The notes beneath the pieces were generated by a model. It searched no databases, was not told where the DNA came from, and was given only the letters and a program-made list of their open reading frames with translations. A DNA stretch of 36,928 nt, taken from NCBI GenBank assembly GCA_038258095.1, contig JBBSQE010000007.1, positions 1 through 36,928 of the forward strand. The letters run 5' to 3'. Shown one piece after another: positions 23,319 through 32,277 of this stretch. How positions within the stretch are numbered: position 1 is the first letter of the stretch; every line of letters begins with the position of its first letter. The translations under genes and the position numbers were made by a program. This DNA is from JBBSQE01 sp038258095. Lineage in GTDB: Bacteria > Actinomycetota > Thermoleophilia > Solirubrobacterales > 70-9.

Positions 23319-25172
23319 ATGGGCGTCACGATCGACATCGACACGGGCGGAACCTTCACCGACGGCTTCGTCGTCCGCGACGGCGACGCCAGCGCGGTCA
23401 AGGTCCTCACAACCCCACACGACCTCGCCGTGTGCTTCGCGGACGTGCTCAAGGCGGCCGCGGACGCCCTCGGAACGAGCGTGTCCGACATGCTCGCCGA
23501 GACCGAGTCGGTGCGCTACGCGACGACCGTCGGCACGAACGCCGTGATCGAGCGGCGCGGGCCGCGCCTGGGAATGGTCGCCGCCGGACAGGTTCCGGAG
23601 AACGATGGCCGGGAATGGGGCGTGGGCGTGTTCGTCGAGCGCGAGATGGTCCGCGACGCCTCCATCAGCGATCCCGGCGAGAACGGCACCTCCTCCCGCG
23701 CCTCCGCCGCCGGCGCGATCGGAGAGCTTCTCGACGCCGGCGCGCGTGGGCTCGTCTGCTCCCTGCCCGAGAGCGAGCGTCGCTCCGAGCGCGAGCAGCA
23801 TTTGCGCGACCTCTTCCTCGAGCAGTACCCGCGACACTGCCTGGACGCCGTGCCGCTGCTGCTGTCGAGTGACGTGAGCGACGACCCGGACGACCGCCGC
23901 CGCACCGCGACGACCCTCTTCGACGCGTACGTCCATCCGGACGTCGCCGACTACCTCTACCGGGCCGAAGACCACCTGCGCGAACACGGCTACCCCCGCC
24001 CGCTTCTCGTCGTCCACAACGACGGCGGGTGCGCGCGCGTCGCGAAGACGATCGCCGGCAAGACCTACAGCTCGGGCCCGATGGCGGGCCTGCTCGGTGG
24101 CCAGGCGATCGCAAAGCTGTACGGGCTTGACGCCCTCGTCACGGTCGACATGGGCGGCACGAGCCTGGACGTCGGCGTCGTGAAGCCCTCGGGCGTGCCG
24201 ATGCAGGAGCACGGGCGCGTCGAAGACATCGAGATCTCCTTCCCGCTGCCCGACCTCGTCGCCCTCGGCGCCGGCGGTGGGTCGATCGCATGGGTCGACG
24301 ACGGAGCGCTCCGCGTGGGGCCCAGGAGCGCTGGGGCGATCCCAGGCCCAGCGTGCTTCGGCTTCGGCGGCGCGGAGCCGACGGTCACCGACTCGGACGT
24401 CGTGCTCGGCATCCTGCGCCCCGAGGCCTTCCTCGACGGCAAGATGAAGATCGACGCGGATGCCTCTGCTCGAGCCGTCGGCCGTCTGGCCGAGGAGCTC
24501 GGCTGTGGCGTGGCAGACGCCGCCGGGCGCATCCGCTCGACCGTCCACGAGGACGTGGGCACGCGCCTTGCGGCGGAGCTCGAGACCCGGGGCGTCACGC
24601 CATCCAAGACGACCGTGCTCGCCTACGGCGGCAACGGCGCCACCCACGCCGTCGGCATCGCCGAGGTGGCGGGCGTGACCGATGTGATCGTCCTGCCGTT
24701 CGCACCCGTCTTCAGCGCGTTCGGAGCTTCCACCGTCGACGTGATCCACGCCTACGAGTCGCGCCACGGCGCCGACGAGGAGCCGAAGCTCCGCGAGCGG
24801 GCGCTCCGCGACATGCGCGGCGAAGGCTTTGGCTCGGACGGCGTCGAGGTGGAGAGCTCCACGTTCGCGCGCGACGGTGAGAGCTGGCTTCGGGTCGAGG
24901 CCCGCCAGCCATTGCCTCACCTAGACTTTTCCGAAGCCCCCCTCTCCCCCCGCGCGACCGAACCCGAGGCCACGACCGGAGTCGTCTGGCCGTCCGTCGG
25001 CGAGCAGGAGACGCCGGTCTACCGCCGGGCAAACCTTGAACCCGGAGCGACGCTCGAGGGACCGGCGCTGGTGGACGACGAGAAGACCACCTGCGCGGTG
25101 CCACTCGGCTGGTCGCTCGAGGTCGACACCTACGAAGCGCTGCGGCTGAGCAGCGGGAAGGGCGACGCCTGA
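23319..25172 (+). CDS. HyuA/acetophenone carboxylase Apc1-like subunit
   Basis: 617 residues of the hydantoinase A/oxoprolinase family, an ASKHA-type ATP-binding subunit. Seen are DTGGTFTDGF (residues 8-17, phosphate loop 1), TVGTNAVIERRGPRLG, VDMGGTSLDVGVV (Asp277 onward, phosphate loop 2), LGAGGGSIAW (about 317) and GPRSAGAIPGPACFGFGG. The late motif that reads FGGGGPLHA in the second HyuA gene is YGGNGATHA here, and the C-terminus is about 90 residues shorter, so the two copies are divergent and probably not interchangeable. In ketone carboxylases such subunits use ATP to make carboxyphosphate and phospho-enol intermediates. The length (about 65 kDa) and first position fit Apc1. The ATG at 23319 precedes the phosphate loop; the stop overlaps the next start (TGATG). 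Confidence 0.88.
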   Translation: MGVTIDIDTGGTFTDGFVVRDGDASAVKVLTTPHDLAVCFADVLKAAADALGTSVSDMLAETESVRYATTVGTNAVIERRGPRLGMVAAGQVPENDGREWGVGVFVEREMVRDASISDPGENGTSSRASAAGAIGELLDAGARGLVCSLPESERRSEREQHLRDLFLEQYPRHCLDAVPLLLSSDVSDDPDDRRRTATTLFDAYVHPDVADYLYRAEDHLREHGYPRPLLVVHNDGGCARVAKTIAGKTYSSGPMAGLLGGQAIAKLYGLDALVTVDMGGTSLDVGVVKPSGVPMQEHGRVEDIEISFPLPDLVALGAGGGSIAWVDDGALRVGPRSAGAIPGPACFGFGGAEPTVTDSDVVLGILRPEAFLDGKMKIDADASARAVGRLAEELGCGVADAAGRIRSTVHEDVGTRLAAELETRGVTPSKTTVLAYGGNGATHAVGIAEVAGVTDVIVLPFAPVFSAFGASTVDVIHAYESRHGADEEPKLRERALRDMRGEGFGSDGVEVESSTFARDGESWLRVEARQPLPHLDFSEAPLSPRATEPEATTGVVWPSVGEQETPVYRRANLEPGATLEGPALVDDEKTTCAVPLGWSLEVDTYEALRLSSGKGDA

Positions 25173-25519
25173 TGAGCGACGTGCGGCAGATCACCGAGTA
25201 CCTGGGCATCGACTTGGTTGGCGAGACATGGCGCTGCCTGCGGTGCGACCACGAGATCGGTCCGGCGCGGGAGGACTACAAGCGCGGCCTGCTGCTCTAC
25301 GACCGCGATCCCGCCGACATCCACCCGCGTGGGTTCCCGGAAGGCCAGGGCTTCTCGCCTGACCCCGAGTGGTGCAGGATCGTCGAGTACTACTGCCCGG
25401 GCTGCGGGACCCAGGTCGAGGCGGAGTACCTGCCGCCCGGCCATCCCCTGACACATGACATCGAAATCGACGTCGACTGGCTCGCGGCCAACCCCGTGCT
25501 GGCGAAGGAGGCCTCCTGA
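25172..25519 (+). CDS. Small zinc-binding carboxylase subunit (Apc2/acetone carboxylase gamma-like)
   Basis: 115 residues. Cys22-x-x-Cys25 (RCLRCDHEIG) and Cys75-x-x-Cys78 (YYCPGCGTQ) form a probable zinc ribbon, with a further Cys68. Between them GLLLYDRDPADIHPRGFPEG and the closing PLTHDIEIDVDW resemble the small gamma-type subunit of acetone and acetophenone carboxylases. Hydantoinases and oxoprolinases lack such a subunit, so its presence between two HyuA-type genes is the main argument for a carboxylase complex. One-base overlaps with both neighbours (TGATG) imply tight translational coupling and fixed stoichiometry. The metal is inferred. Confidence 0.85.
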   Translation: MSDVRQITEYLGIDLVGETWRCLRCDHEIGPAREDYKRGLLLYDRDPADIHPRGFPEGQGFSPDPEWCRIVEYYCPGCGTQVEAEYLPPGHPLTHDIEIDVDWLAANPVLAKEAS

Positions 25520-27642
25520 TGGAGATCAATGTCGATATCGGCGGTACGTTCACCGACTGCTTCGCCGCCTCGTCGGACCGGGTGGCCACCGCGAAAGCGC
25601 TGACCACGCACCATGACCTTTCCATCGGCTTCATGCGGGCGGTTGAGGACATCTCCGAGGAGCTGGGGACGTCCGTGGACGAGCTCCTGGGGAACACCGA
25701 CGCGATTCGCTACGCGACGACCCTCGGGACGAACGCGCTGATTGAGCGGAGCGGACCCAGGCTCGGGCTGATCACGACGCTCGGCCACGAGAGCACGGTT
25801 CCGATCGGACGCTGCCGCCAGTGGGGAGACGGGCTGCCGGCGAGCATGACTCGCGACCTCGCGCGCGCCCAGCGCCCCGAGCCGCTGGTCCCGCCCGAGC
25901 AGATCATCGGCCTGCGTGAGCGCCTGGACTGGAAGGGCGACGTGCTGATCCCCCTCGATCGCGACGAGGTCCGCGAGCGGATCCAGGACCTGGTGGATCT
26001 CGGGGTCCGCGGGTTCGTGGTCGCCCTGCTCTTCGGCCACGTCAACCCCGCCCACGAGTTGCTCGTGCGCGAGGTGATCGAGGAGGAGTACCCCAGCGCC
26101 TACCTCGGCCGCTTCCCGGTGATCCTCTCCAACGAGGTCTCCGGACGCTCCGGCGAGTACGTGCGTTCGAACACGGCGATCATCAACGCCTACCTCCACC
26201 GCTTCACCGCCGACAGGCTCTCCAGGCTCCGCGACGAGCTTCGCGACCGCGGCTACAAGGGGCAGCTGCTGCTCGTGCACAACACGGGCGGCATGGGTGG
26301 CCTGGCGCAGACCCCGCCGCTGAAGACCGTGCACGCCGGCCCGGTCTCCGGCCTCTACGGCTCGCGCCACCTCGCCTCGAGCTTCGGCTACGACAAGGTC
26401 GTCACGACCGACATGGGCGGGACGTCCTTCGACGTGGGCGTGGTCGTCCAGGGGTCGGTGCGCTTCTACGAGTTCAACCCCGTGATCGACCGCTGGCGGG
26501 TGCAGGCGCCGATGATGGACATCAAGGCGCTGGGCGCCGGCGGTGGCTCGATCGCCCGGGTCGACCCGGTCTCCGGCGTCGTCGTTGGGCCGCAGAGCGC
26601 CGGCTCGACCCCCGGCCCCGCCTGCTACGGGCAGGGAGGCACCGAGCCCACGGTCACGGACGCGAACCTGCTGCTGGGATACCTCGACCCCGACGGCTAC
26701 CACGGCGGCGAGCTGAAGCTCGAGACCCGCCGGGCCGAGCGCGCGATCGAGCGCAAGATCGCCAAGCCCCTGGGTGTGAGCGCCGTGGAAGCGGCGAGCG
26801 TGATCCGCCACGTCGTCGACGAGGCGATGGGCGCGGAGATCTTCAAGGAGGTCACGCTCAAGGGCTACGACCCGCGCGACTTCACGGTCTTCTCCTTCGG
26901 AGGCGGAGGGCCCCTGCACGCCTGCGGATACGCGGAGGCACTGCAAGTCGAGAAGGTCGTCGTGCCACCGTACGCCTCCGTGTTCTCGGCCTCCGGCGCC
27001 GCCGGGCTCGAGCTGCTTCACATCTACGAGCGCTCCGCCTGGTTCGTGCTGTTCAACCCGCTCACCAAGACGACGTTCGAGGACTTCGATGCGTTCAACG
27101 CGATCGTCGACGAGTTCCGGGGGCAGTCGGAGAAGGACCTGGCCGGCGCCGGCCACGCGGCGGAGGAGATCCAGCACTCCCTGGAGCTGGACCTTCGCTC
27201 CACCGGGCAGCTCCAGGTGATGACGATCGCGAGCCCCGTCGAGCGCCTCTCCTCAAAGGAGGACCTGGCGAAGGTGATCCAGGCCTACTTCGACGAGTAC
27301 GCCGACCGCTTCGGCGATATCGCACTCACCCGCGAGATCGGGGTCTCGATCGACGCGGTTCGCCTCCGCTCCTGGATCCCCCGCGAGCCGCAGAAGGCGC
27401 TCAAGGTGCCCGTCATCGAGCGTGGCGTGGATGCCGCCAAGCGGGGCGAGCGCGAATGCTGGAGGGCGCCGGACGGCTTCACCGCGACGCCGGTCTATGA
27501 CTACGCCGCGATCGGCCCGAACCACGAGTTGGAGGGGCCCGCCGTGATCGAGGCAGCTGACACGACGATCCTGGTCAACCCGGGCTGGTCGGCGGCGATG
27601 GACGACTACGGATTCCTGACGATCACGAGGGAGGACCGCTGA
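25519..27642 (+). CDS. HyuA/acetophenone carboxylase-like large subunit (second HyuA)
   Basis: 707 residues, full length for the hydantoinase A/oxoprolinase family. Motifs in order: VDIGGTFTDCF (residues 5-15), TLGTNALIERSGPRLG, TDMGGTSFDVGVV (from Asp298), LGAGGGSIARVD (338-349), GPQSAGSTPGPACYGQGG, and FSFGGGGPLHACGYAEAL with VFSASGAAGLELLH. All nucleotide-binding motifs are canonical, in contrast to the shorter first copy. It should bind ATP and form the main active site with the HyuB-type subunit encoded next, one base downstream. A cluster with two HyuA-type subunits plus a zinc subunit matches acetophenone carboxylase rather than acetone carboxylase, which has one. Confidence 0.9.
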   Translation: MEINVDIGGTFTDCFAASSDRVATAKALTTHHDLSIGFMRAVEDISEELGTSVDELLGNTDAIRYATTLGTNALIERSGPRLGLITTLGHESTVPIGRCRQWGDGLPASMTRDLARAQRPEPLVPPEQIIGLRERLDWKGDVLIPLDRDEVRERIQDLVDLGVRGFVVALLFGHVNPAHELLVREVIEEEYPSAYLGRFPVILSNEVSGRSGEYVRSNTAIINAYLHRFTADRLSRLRDELRDRGYKGQLLLVHNTGGMGGLAQTPPLKTVHAGPVSGLYGSRHLASSFGYDKVVTTDMGGTSFDVGVVVQGSVRFYEFNPVIDRWRVQAPMMDIKALGAGGGSIARVDPVSGVVVGPQSAGSTPGPACYGQGGTEPTVTDANLLLGYLDPDGYHGGELKLETRRAERAIERKIAKPLGVSAVEAASVIRHVVDEAMGAEIFKEVTLKGYDPRDFTVFSFGGGGPLHACGYAEALQVEKVVVPPYASVFSASGAAGLELLHIYERSAWFVLFNPLTKTTFEDFDAFNAIVDEFRGQSEKDLAGAGHAAEEIQHSLELDLRSTGQLQVMTIASPVERLSSKEDLAKVIQAYFDEYADRFGDIALTREIGVSIDAVRLRSWIPREPQKALKVPVIERGVDAAKRGERECWRAPDGFTATPVYDYAAIGPNHELEGPAVIEAADTTILVNPGWSAAMDDYGFLTITREDR

Positions 27643-27643
27643 C

Positions 27644-29812
27644 ATGACTGAGTCGCTTGAGGCCGAGGAGGCCGACGCCACCGGGACCGCGGTCGCCGCG
27701 AACGGCGCCGGACAGACGGCGGAGGAGTACTTCGCGGACCTGCTGTACAACCAGCCGGTGATGTACGGGCCGGATCCGGAGATCATGACCAACCACCGGA
27801 TCGCCCCCCGGACCGAGCGGGACGAGAGCGCCCTGGCAACCGTCACGGACGAGGTGGAGCTGAAGATCACCCAGCGCCGGCTCGAGTCGATCCTCGAGAG
27901 CGCGAAGGAGATGCTCCAGCAGGTAAGCGCCGCGCCGGCCGCGAAGTGGGGGGATCTCTCGATGGGCGTCTACTCGCTGGAGGGCGACCTGGCGATCTGC
28001 ACCTCGAGCGGCGTGAACATCTTCTCCGCCGCAGCGTCGCCGGTCCCGAAGTTCATCAAGCGGTACTGGGCGGACGAGCCCACGGTCGGGGTCCGCGAGG
28101 GCGACGTCTTCTACCACAACGATGCCAACTACGGAGGGGTTCACAACCCCGACCACACGCTCCTGCTCCCGCTGTTCGCCGACGGCGAACAGATCGCCTG
28201 GGTTGGGGCCGTCATCCACGAGGGCGAGAACGGCTGCGCGGACGACCCGGGCGGGTTTGCTCCCCGCGCGACGACCCCCTACGGGGAGGGCCTCCGCATC
28301 CCGCCGATGAAGGTGGGCGAGAACTACACGCTCCGGCGCGACGTCGTGAACCTCTTCCAGAACCACGTTCGCGACCCGCTGCTGTGGCTGATCGACATGC
28401 GCTCGAAGCTTGCGGCCTGCCAGCGCGTGGAGGACCGGGTGAAGGACCTGATGCTCGAGCGCTCAGCCGACCTGGTCGTCGCCACCCTGCGCGACACGCT
28501 GGAATCGACCGAGACCGAGATCAAGCGGCGGATCGGTGCCATGCCGGACGGCCTCTACCGCGCCGTCGCGTTCGTGGACACCACCCTGCTCGAGGAGCGG
28601 CTGGTGAAGATCGCCGTCGAGATCGAGAAGCGGGGCGAGACGCTGACGCTGCGCACGGATGGCAGCGCGCCCGCCCTCGACCGGGCGATGAACGCGCAGG
28701 AGCACATGAGCAAGTCGCTGGTCGCGAACGACCTCATGAACTTCATCTGGGCGGACCTCCCCCGCAACGCGGGCTACGTCTCAGCCATCGACTTCGATTT
28801 CGAGCCCGGCTCGATCCTCGCGGCGACACGTGACCATCCCACATCGCTCTCGATGCTCTCGGCGTTCTACCTCCACAGCGCCACTCACCTCTGCCTGACG
28901 AAGGCCCTGTTCTCGAACCCGGCGACGACGCAGGTGATCGCCCCGTGGTTCGCGATGATCCCGACCCTTCAGTACGGCGGGGTCACCCAGCACATCCAGG
29001 CCACGGCGAACGTTTCGGTCGAGATCAACGCGATGGGCGGCGGCGCCCACCCGGATCGCGACGGCGAGCATGCCGCCGCTCCGTTCTTCGCGACGCTGGC
29101 CGACTGGGGCGAGATGGAGGACAAGGAGACCGAGATCCCGGTCCTCGGGCTGTGGCGCCGGCTGGCCCCCAACAACCACGGGTTCGGCAAGCACCGCGGC
29201 GGCGCCTCGGTCGAGTGGGCGTACATGCTGTACGGAAGCCCTCTGTTCGCGTTCGCGGTCACCTCGGCCGGCGGCCGGTTCCCGAACAACTCAGGCCTCT
29301 TCGGCGGCTACGGAAACCCGTGCCTCCCGCTCACGGTCGTGAAGCCCGAGAACGGCCTGGAGGGAGTGCGCGAGTACCTCGCCTCCGGGGCAAAGGACCT
29401 GCCCTACGACGCGGCCGAGATGGTCGCGTCCCAGCCGCTGGCCGGCTCATACGAGGTGACCAGTCCGACCAAGCCGGCCGAGCCGGTCGGCGAGGGCGAG
29501 CTGTGGATCCAGCGCATGGGTGGCGGAGGCGGCTATGGCGACCCGCTCGAGCGTGAGGCCGAGTCGGTCATCGCCGACCTGCGCCAGGACCTGATCACCG
29601 CGGACGTCGCACGGGACCTCTACAGCGTGGTCTACGACACCGAGTCGATGCGCCTCGACGCCGACGGGACCGAGGCCGCACGCGCCAAGGCGCGCAAGGC
29701 GCGGATCTGCCAGGGCAAGCCCTACGACGAGTTCGTCGCCGAGTGGCGACGAGACGCTCCTCCCGAGGGAGTGCCGTTCCTGGGCGCCTGGGCCTGGCCC
29801 GAGGAGGAGTAG
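27644..29812 (+). CDS. HyuB/acetophenone carboxylase-like large subunit
   Basis: 722 residues of the hydantoinase B/oxoprolinase family. The family signature GDVFYHNDANYGGVHNPDHT (usually GDVFxTNDPYxGGTHxPD) supplies metal- and substrate-site residues; later come YGGVTQHIQATANV, NNHGFGKHRGGASVEWAY, RFPNNSGLFGGYGNP and the C-terminal MGGGGGYGDPLERE. The N-terminal 35 residues are a low-complexity Glu/Ala extension. In ketone carboxylases the HyuB-type subunit carries out the carboxyl transfer onto the enol(phosphate) of the ketone. HNDANYGG differs from the usual ND(P)Y loop by extra polar residues, which may reflect a different substrate pocket. Spacing to the next gene is 7 bp. Confidence 0.9.
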   Translation: MTESLEAEEADATGTAVAANGAGQTAEEYFADLLYNQPVMYGPDPEIMTNHRIAPRTERDESALATVTDEVELKITQRRLESILESAKEMLQQVSAAPAAKWGDLSMGVYSLEGDLAICTSSGVNIFSAAASPVPKFIKRYWADEPTVGVREGDVFYHNDANYGGVHNPDHTLLLPLFADGEQIAWVGAVIHEGENGCADDPGGFAPRATTPYGEGLRIPPMKVGENYTLRRDVVNLFQNHVRDPLLWLIDMRSKLAACQRVEDRVKDLMLERSADLVVATLRDTLESTETEIKRRIGAMPDGLYRAVAFVDTTLLEERLVKIAVEIEKRGETLTLRTDGSAPALDRAMNAQEHMSKSLVANDLMNFIWADLPRNAGYVSAIDFDFEPGSILAATRDHPTSLSMLSAFYLHSATHLCLTKALFSNPATTQVIAPWFAMIPTLQYGGVTQHIQATANVSVEINAMGGGAHPDRDGEHAAAPFFATLADWGEMEDKETEIPVLGLWRRLAPNNHGFGKHRGGASVEWAYMLYGSPLFAFAVTSAGGRFPNNSGLFGGYGNPCLPLTVVKPENGLEGVREYLASGAKDLPYDAAEMVASQPLAGSYEVTSPTKPAEPVGEGELWIQRMGGGGGYGDPLEREAESVIADLRQDLITADVARDLYSVVYDTESMRLDADGTEAARAKARKARICQGKPYDEFVAEWRRDAPPEGVPFLGAWAWPEEE

Positions 29813-29819
29813 GACCGCC

Positions 29820-30593
29820 ATGGTTTTCGCACCGGTCCTGCAGGACGTTGCCGCCCGCATGAGCGGGAGCGACCCGAGCCAGCGGGTACTGGAGCCTGAG
29901 CGCTGGGCGTACTCGATGAGCGAAGCCGTCGCGCTGGTGCAGCCCGACTGGGTCGTGACGCACCACGACCTCTCCCTCGAGGCGACCGCCCTCGCCGCAG
30001 AGGCCACGAATATCGAAGACGTCGCCGATGTGGCGGTCGCGGGGACACCGGCACTCGGCGGTGCCCTGACGCTCACCAACACCCTGGCGGGCATCTACCG
30101 GGGCGGGATAGTCGCCGCGTCGGTCACGGGCCCCGCCTCGATCGCGACCCGCCTCGCGTCGGGTGAGATCGGCTCGGGCGCGGACGAGGATGACGTCGTC
30201 GAACTCCTGGACATCTGCGGCGATCTCGTCGCCGAGTTCGCCGCCGCCCTCACCGAGCGGGGCGCACAGCGAGTGATCGTCTGGGAGGACAGCGCGGGGC
30301 CGTTCGTCTCGGAGGACGTGATGGCCGCGCAGTCACCGCTCATCCGGCGCCTTGACACGCTCGACGTGCCGATACTGCTCGTCGCCGCCGACGGCATTCC
30401 GCTTGATCCCTACGCAGTCCACGCCTCGCCGTCGGCCGGGCGCGGCGCTGTCCTCGTCGGCCCCGACGAGCTGGCCAGCGCCCACGGGCTGGGAGCACCC
30501 GACGATGTGGTGCTCACGGACGGGCCCATTCCAGCGAGGTTCGACCTGGCGACCTTGGCCGGCATCGGTCAGCGGACCGCGGCGGCGACATGA
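29820..30593 (+). CDS. Putative fifth carboxylase subunit (Apc5 position)
   Basis: 257 residues, cytosolic. No firm family. The segment GIVAASVTGPASIATRLASG, the later EDSAGPFVSEDVMAAQ and the alternation of strands and Ala-rich helices (CGDLVAEFAAALTERGAQRV) recall uroporphyrinogen-decarboxylase/methyltransferase TIM barrels, but the protein is about 80 residues shorter than those. By order it stands where the 34-kDa Apc5 protein stands in the acetophenone carboxylase operon of Aromatoleum (from memory); Apc5 is needed for activity but is not part of the core complex. Whether the two are homologous must be tested. It lies 7 bp after the HyuB gene and 31 bp before the ligase gene. Confidence 0.6.
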   Translation: MVFAPVLQDVAARMSGSDPSQRVLEPERWAYSMSEAVALVQPDWVVTHHDLSLEATALAAEATNIEDVADVAVAGTPALGGALTLTNTLAGIYRGGIVAASVTGPASIATRLASGEIGSGADEDDVVELLDICGDLVAEFAAALTERGAQRVIVWEDSAGPFVSEDVMAAQSPLIRRLDTLDVPILLVAADGIPLDPYAVHASPSAGRGAVLVGPDELASAHGLGAPDDVVLTDGPIPARFDLATLAGIGQRTAAAT

Positions 30594-30624
30594 ACGAGCT
30601 CACCAACCAGCAAGGAGGACGGAG

Positions 30625-32184
30625 ATGATCGGTCGGCCATTCGGCAGCGTGCTCGACGCCTGCGCGGAGAACTTCCCCAACGAGACCGCGCTGGTCCACG
30701 GCGACACGCGCACGAGCTACACGGACGCCATCGGCGGTATCCGCGCCACTGGGCGGGCGCTGCGGACGTTGGGCCTCAGGCCGGGCGATCGGGTGGCGTT
30801 CGTGATGACCGACTCGCCCGAGCTCCTGAACATGATGTGGGGTGCCCTGTGGGCGGGCCTCACGATCGTCCCCCTGAACGCCAGGCTGGCCCTGGACGAC
30901 CACGTCTACATGGTCGAGGACGCGGGCGCTCGCGCCCTGGCGTTCAACGGGCCGACCGCCGAACGTGGGGCCGACATCCTCGAGCGGGCCCCGGTGGAGT
31001 TCGCGATCAGCACGGATCCGGACTCAGTCCCGGCGGGAGGCCACCTCCTGTCGAGCCTCACCGAGGGCGAGTCCACCGGTCCCGGCTTCCCCGAGGTCGA
31101 TCCCGCAACCGAGTGCTGGATCCAATACACGGGCGGGACTACCGGTTTCCCCAAGGGCGCGGTGCACAGCCACGACACCATGCTCGCGGCGCTGTACTCC
31201 TGCGCATTCGAGCTCGACGCCCGCCCGGGGGAGGTGTGCGCTCACGTCGCGCCGCTGACCCACAGCGGGCTCGCGTACTTCCTGCCAGTCTGGATGCGGG
31301 GGGGCACGAACATCGTGCTCGGCTCGTTCGACCCCGCCACGCTGCTCGACACAATCGAGCGCGAGAAGGTCACCAGCACCCTGATGGTGCCGACGATGAT
31401 CTACGTGATGCTCGACGTCCCGGGGATCGCCGACCGGGATCTCTCGAGCCTGCGCACGATCGCCTACGGCGCCGCCCCGATGGGCAAGGAGCGCCTGGAG
31501 CAGGCGCTTGACGTGTTCGGTCCCATCTTCCTCCAGGTCTATGGGCAGACCGAGGCGCCGGCGCAGATCAGCGTGCTGACCAAGCGCGACCACGTCCTCG
31601 CAAAGGAGCGTCCGGAGCTACTGCTCTCGTGCGGGCGCCCGGTGACGATCGCCGAGATGCGGCTCGTCGACGACGACCTGAACGATGTGGCGGACGGCGA
31701 GCCGGGCGAGGTGCTCATTCGTGGGCCTCATGTGATGCTCGGCTACGAGAAGAAGCCCGAGGAGACCGCTGCGGCCCTGCGCGAGGGCTGGCTGTGCACC
31801 GGCGACATCGCCACGCGCGACGAGGACGGCTACTGCTACCTCGTCGATCGCAAGAAGGACATGATCGTCTCGGGCGGCTTCAACGTGTACCCGAAGGAGG
31901 TCGAGCAGACGCTGTTCGCCCACCCCTCGGTCGCGGACGCCTGCGTGATCGGCGTCCCGGACCAGAAGTGGGGCGAGGCGGTCCGAGCGATCGTCGTCAC
32001 CGCGCCCAAAGCCGAGACCTCCGAGGACGACCTGATCGCCTTCGTGAAGAAGCGCAAGGGAAGCATGCTCGCCCCGAAGGCCGTCGAGTTCGTCAACGCG
32101 ATTCCCCTCACGAGCGTCGGCAAGCACGACAAGCCTGCCCTACGGGAGGCTCACTGGCGCGACCATGAGCGTGCGGTGGGTTGA
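30625..32184 (+). CDS. AMP-forming acyl-CoA ligase (beta-keto acid ligase candidate)
   Basis: 519 residues. ANL superfamily: P-loop YTGGTTGFPKG (about 168-178), A5 motif QVYGQTEAPAQ, A7 LCTGDIATRDEDGY, hinge DRKKDMIVSGGFNVYPKEVE, and catalytic Lys in TSVGKHDKPAL. AGGAGG (30613-30618) stands six bases before the ATG, the strongest ribosome site in the operon. As the last gene after the five carboxylase-like genes it occupies the place of benzoylacetate-CoA ligase (Bal) in acetophenone catabolism; it would activate the beta-keto acid before spontaneous decarboxylation. Substrate preference cannot be read from sequence. The operon ends here; an insertion-sequence remnant follows within 100 bp. 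Confidence 0.9.
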   Translation: MIGRPFGSVLDACAENFPNETALVHGDTRTSYTDAIGGIRATGRALRTLGLRPGDRVAFVMTDSPELLNMMWGALWAGLTIVPLNARLALDDHVYMVEDAGARALAFNGPTAERGADILERAPVEFAISTDPDSVPAGGHLLSSLTEGESTGPGFPEVDPATECWIQYTGGTTGFPKGAVHSHDTMLAALYSCAFELDARPGEVCAHVAPLTHSGLAYFLPVWMRGGTNIVLGSFDPATLLDTIEREKVTSTLMVPTMIYVMLDVPGIADRDLSSLRTIAYGAAPMGKERLEQALDVFGPIFLQVYGQTEAPAQISVLTKRDHVLAKERPELLLSCGRPVTIAEMRLVDDDLNDVADGEPGEVLIRGPHVMLGYEKKPEETAAALREGWLCTGDIATRDEDGYCYLVDRKKDMIVSGGFNVYPKEVEQTLFAHPSVADACVIGVPDQKWGEAVRAIVVTAPKAETSEDDLIAFVKKRKGSMLAPKAVEFVNAIPLTSVGKHDKPALREAHWRDHERAVG

Positions 32185-32277
32185 GCGGCTCTCATAAGCA
32201 GGTGTCCGGCCCCCCGCATTTCGGTCCACTTCGAATGTCGTAATGCAACGAAGTGAGAGTCGAAATGGAGCGTCTCG

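Noticed and set aside
23064..27177. Very long open frames antisense to the hyuA-type genes
   Set aside because: They are low-complexity His/Arg/Asp/Val-rich shadows produced by high-GC third-position bias; the sense strands carry clear motifs throughout.
25519..29812. Simple hydantoinase or 5-oxoprolinase annotation
   Set aside because: The extra HyuA copy, the small zinc subunit and the CoA ligase in one operon fit a ketone carboxylase better; the alternative remains testable.
32202..32277. Left terminal inverted repeat of the IS3 remnant (TGTCCGGCCCCCCGC)
   Set aside because: No matching inverted copy was found after 32735, so the element ends cannot be set.
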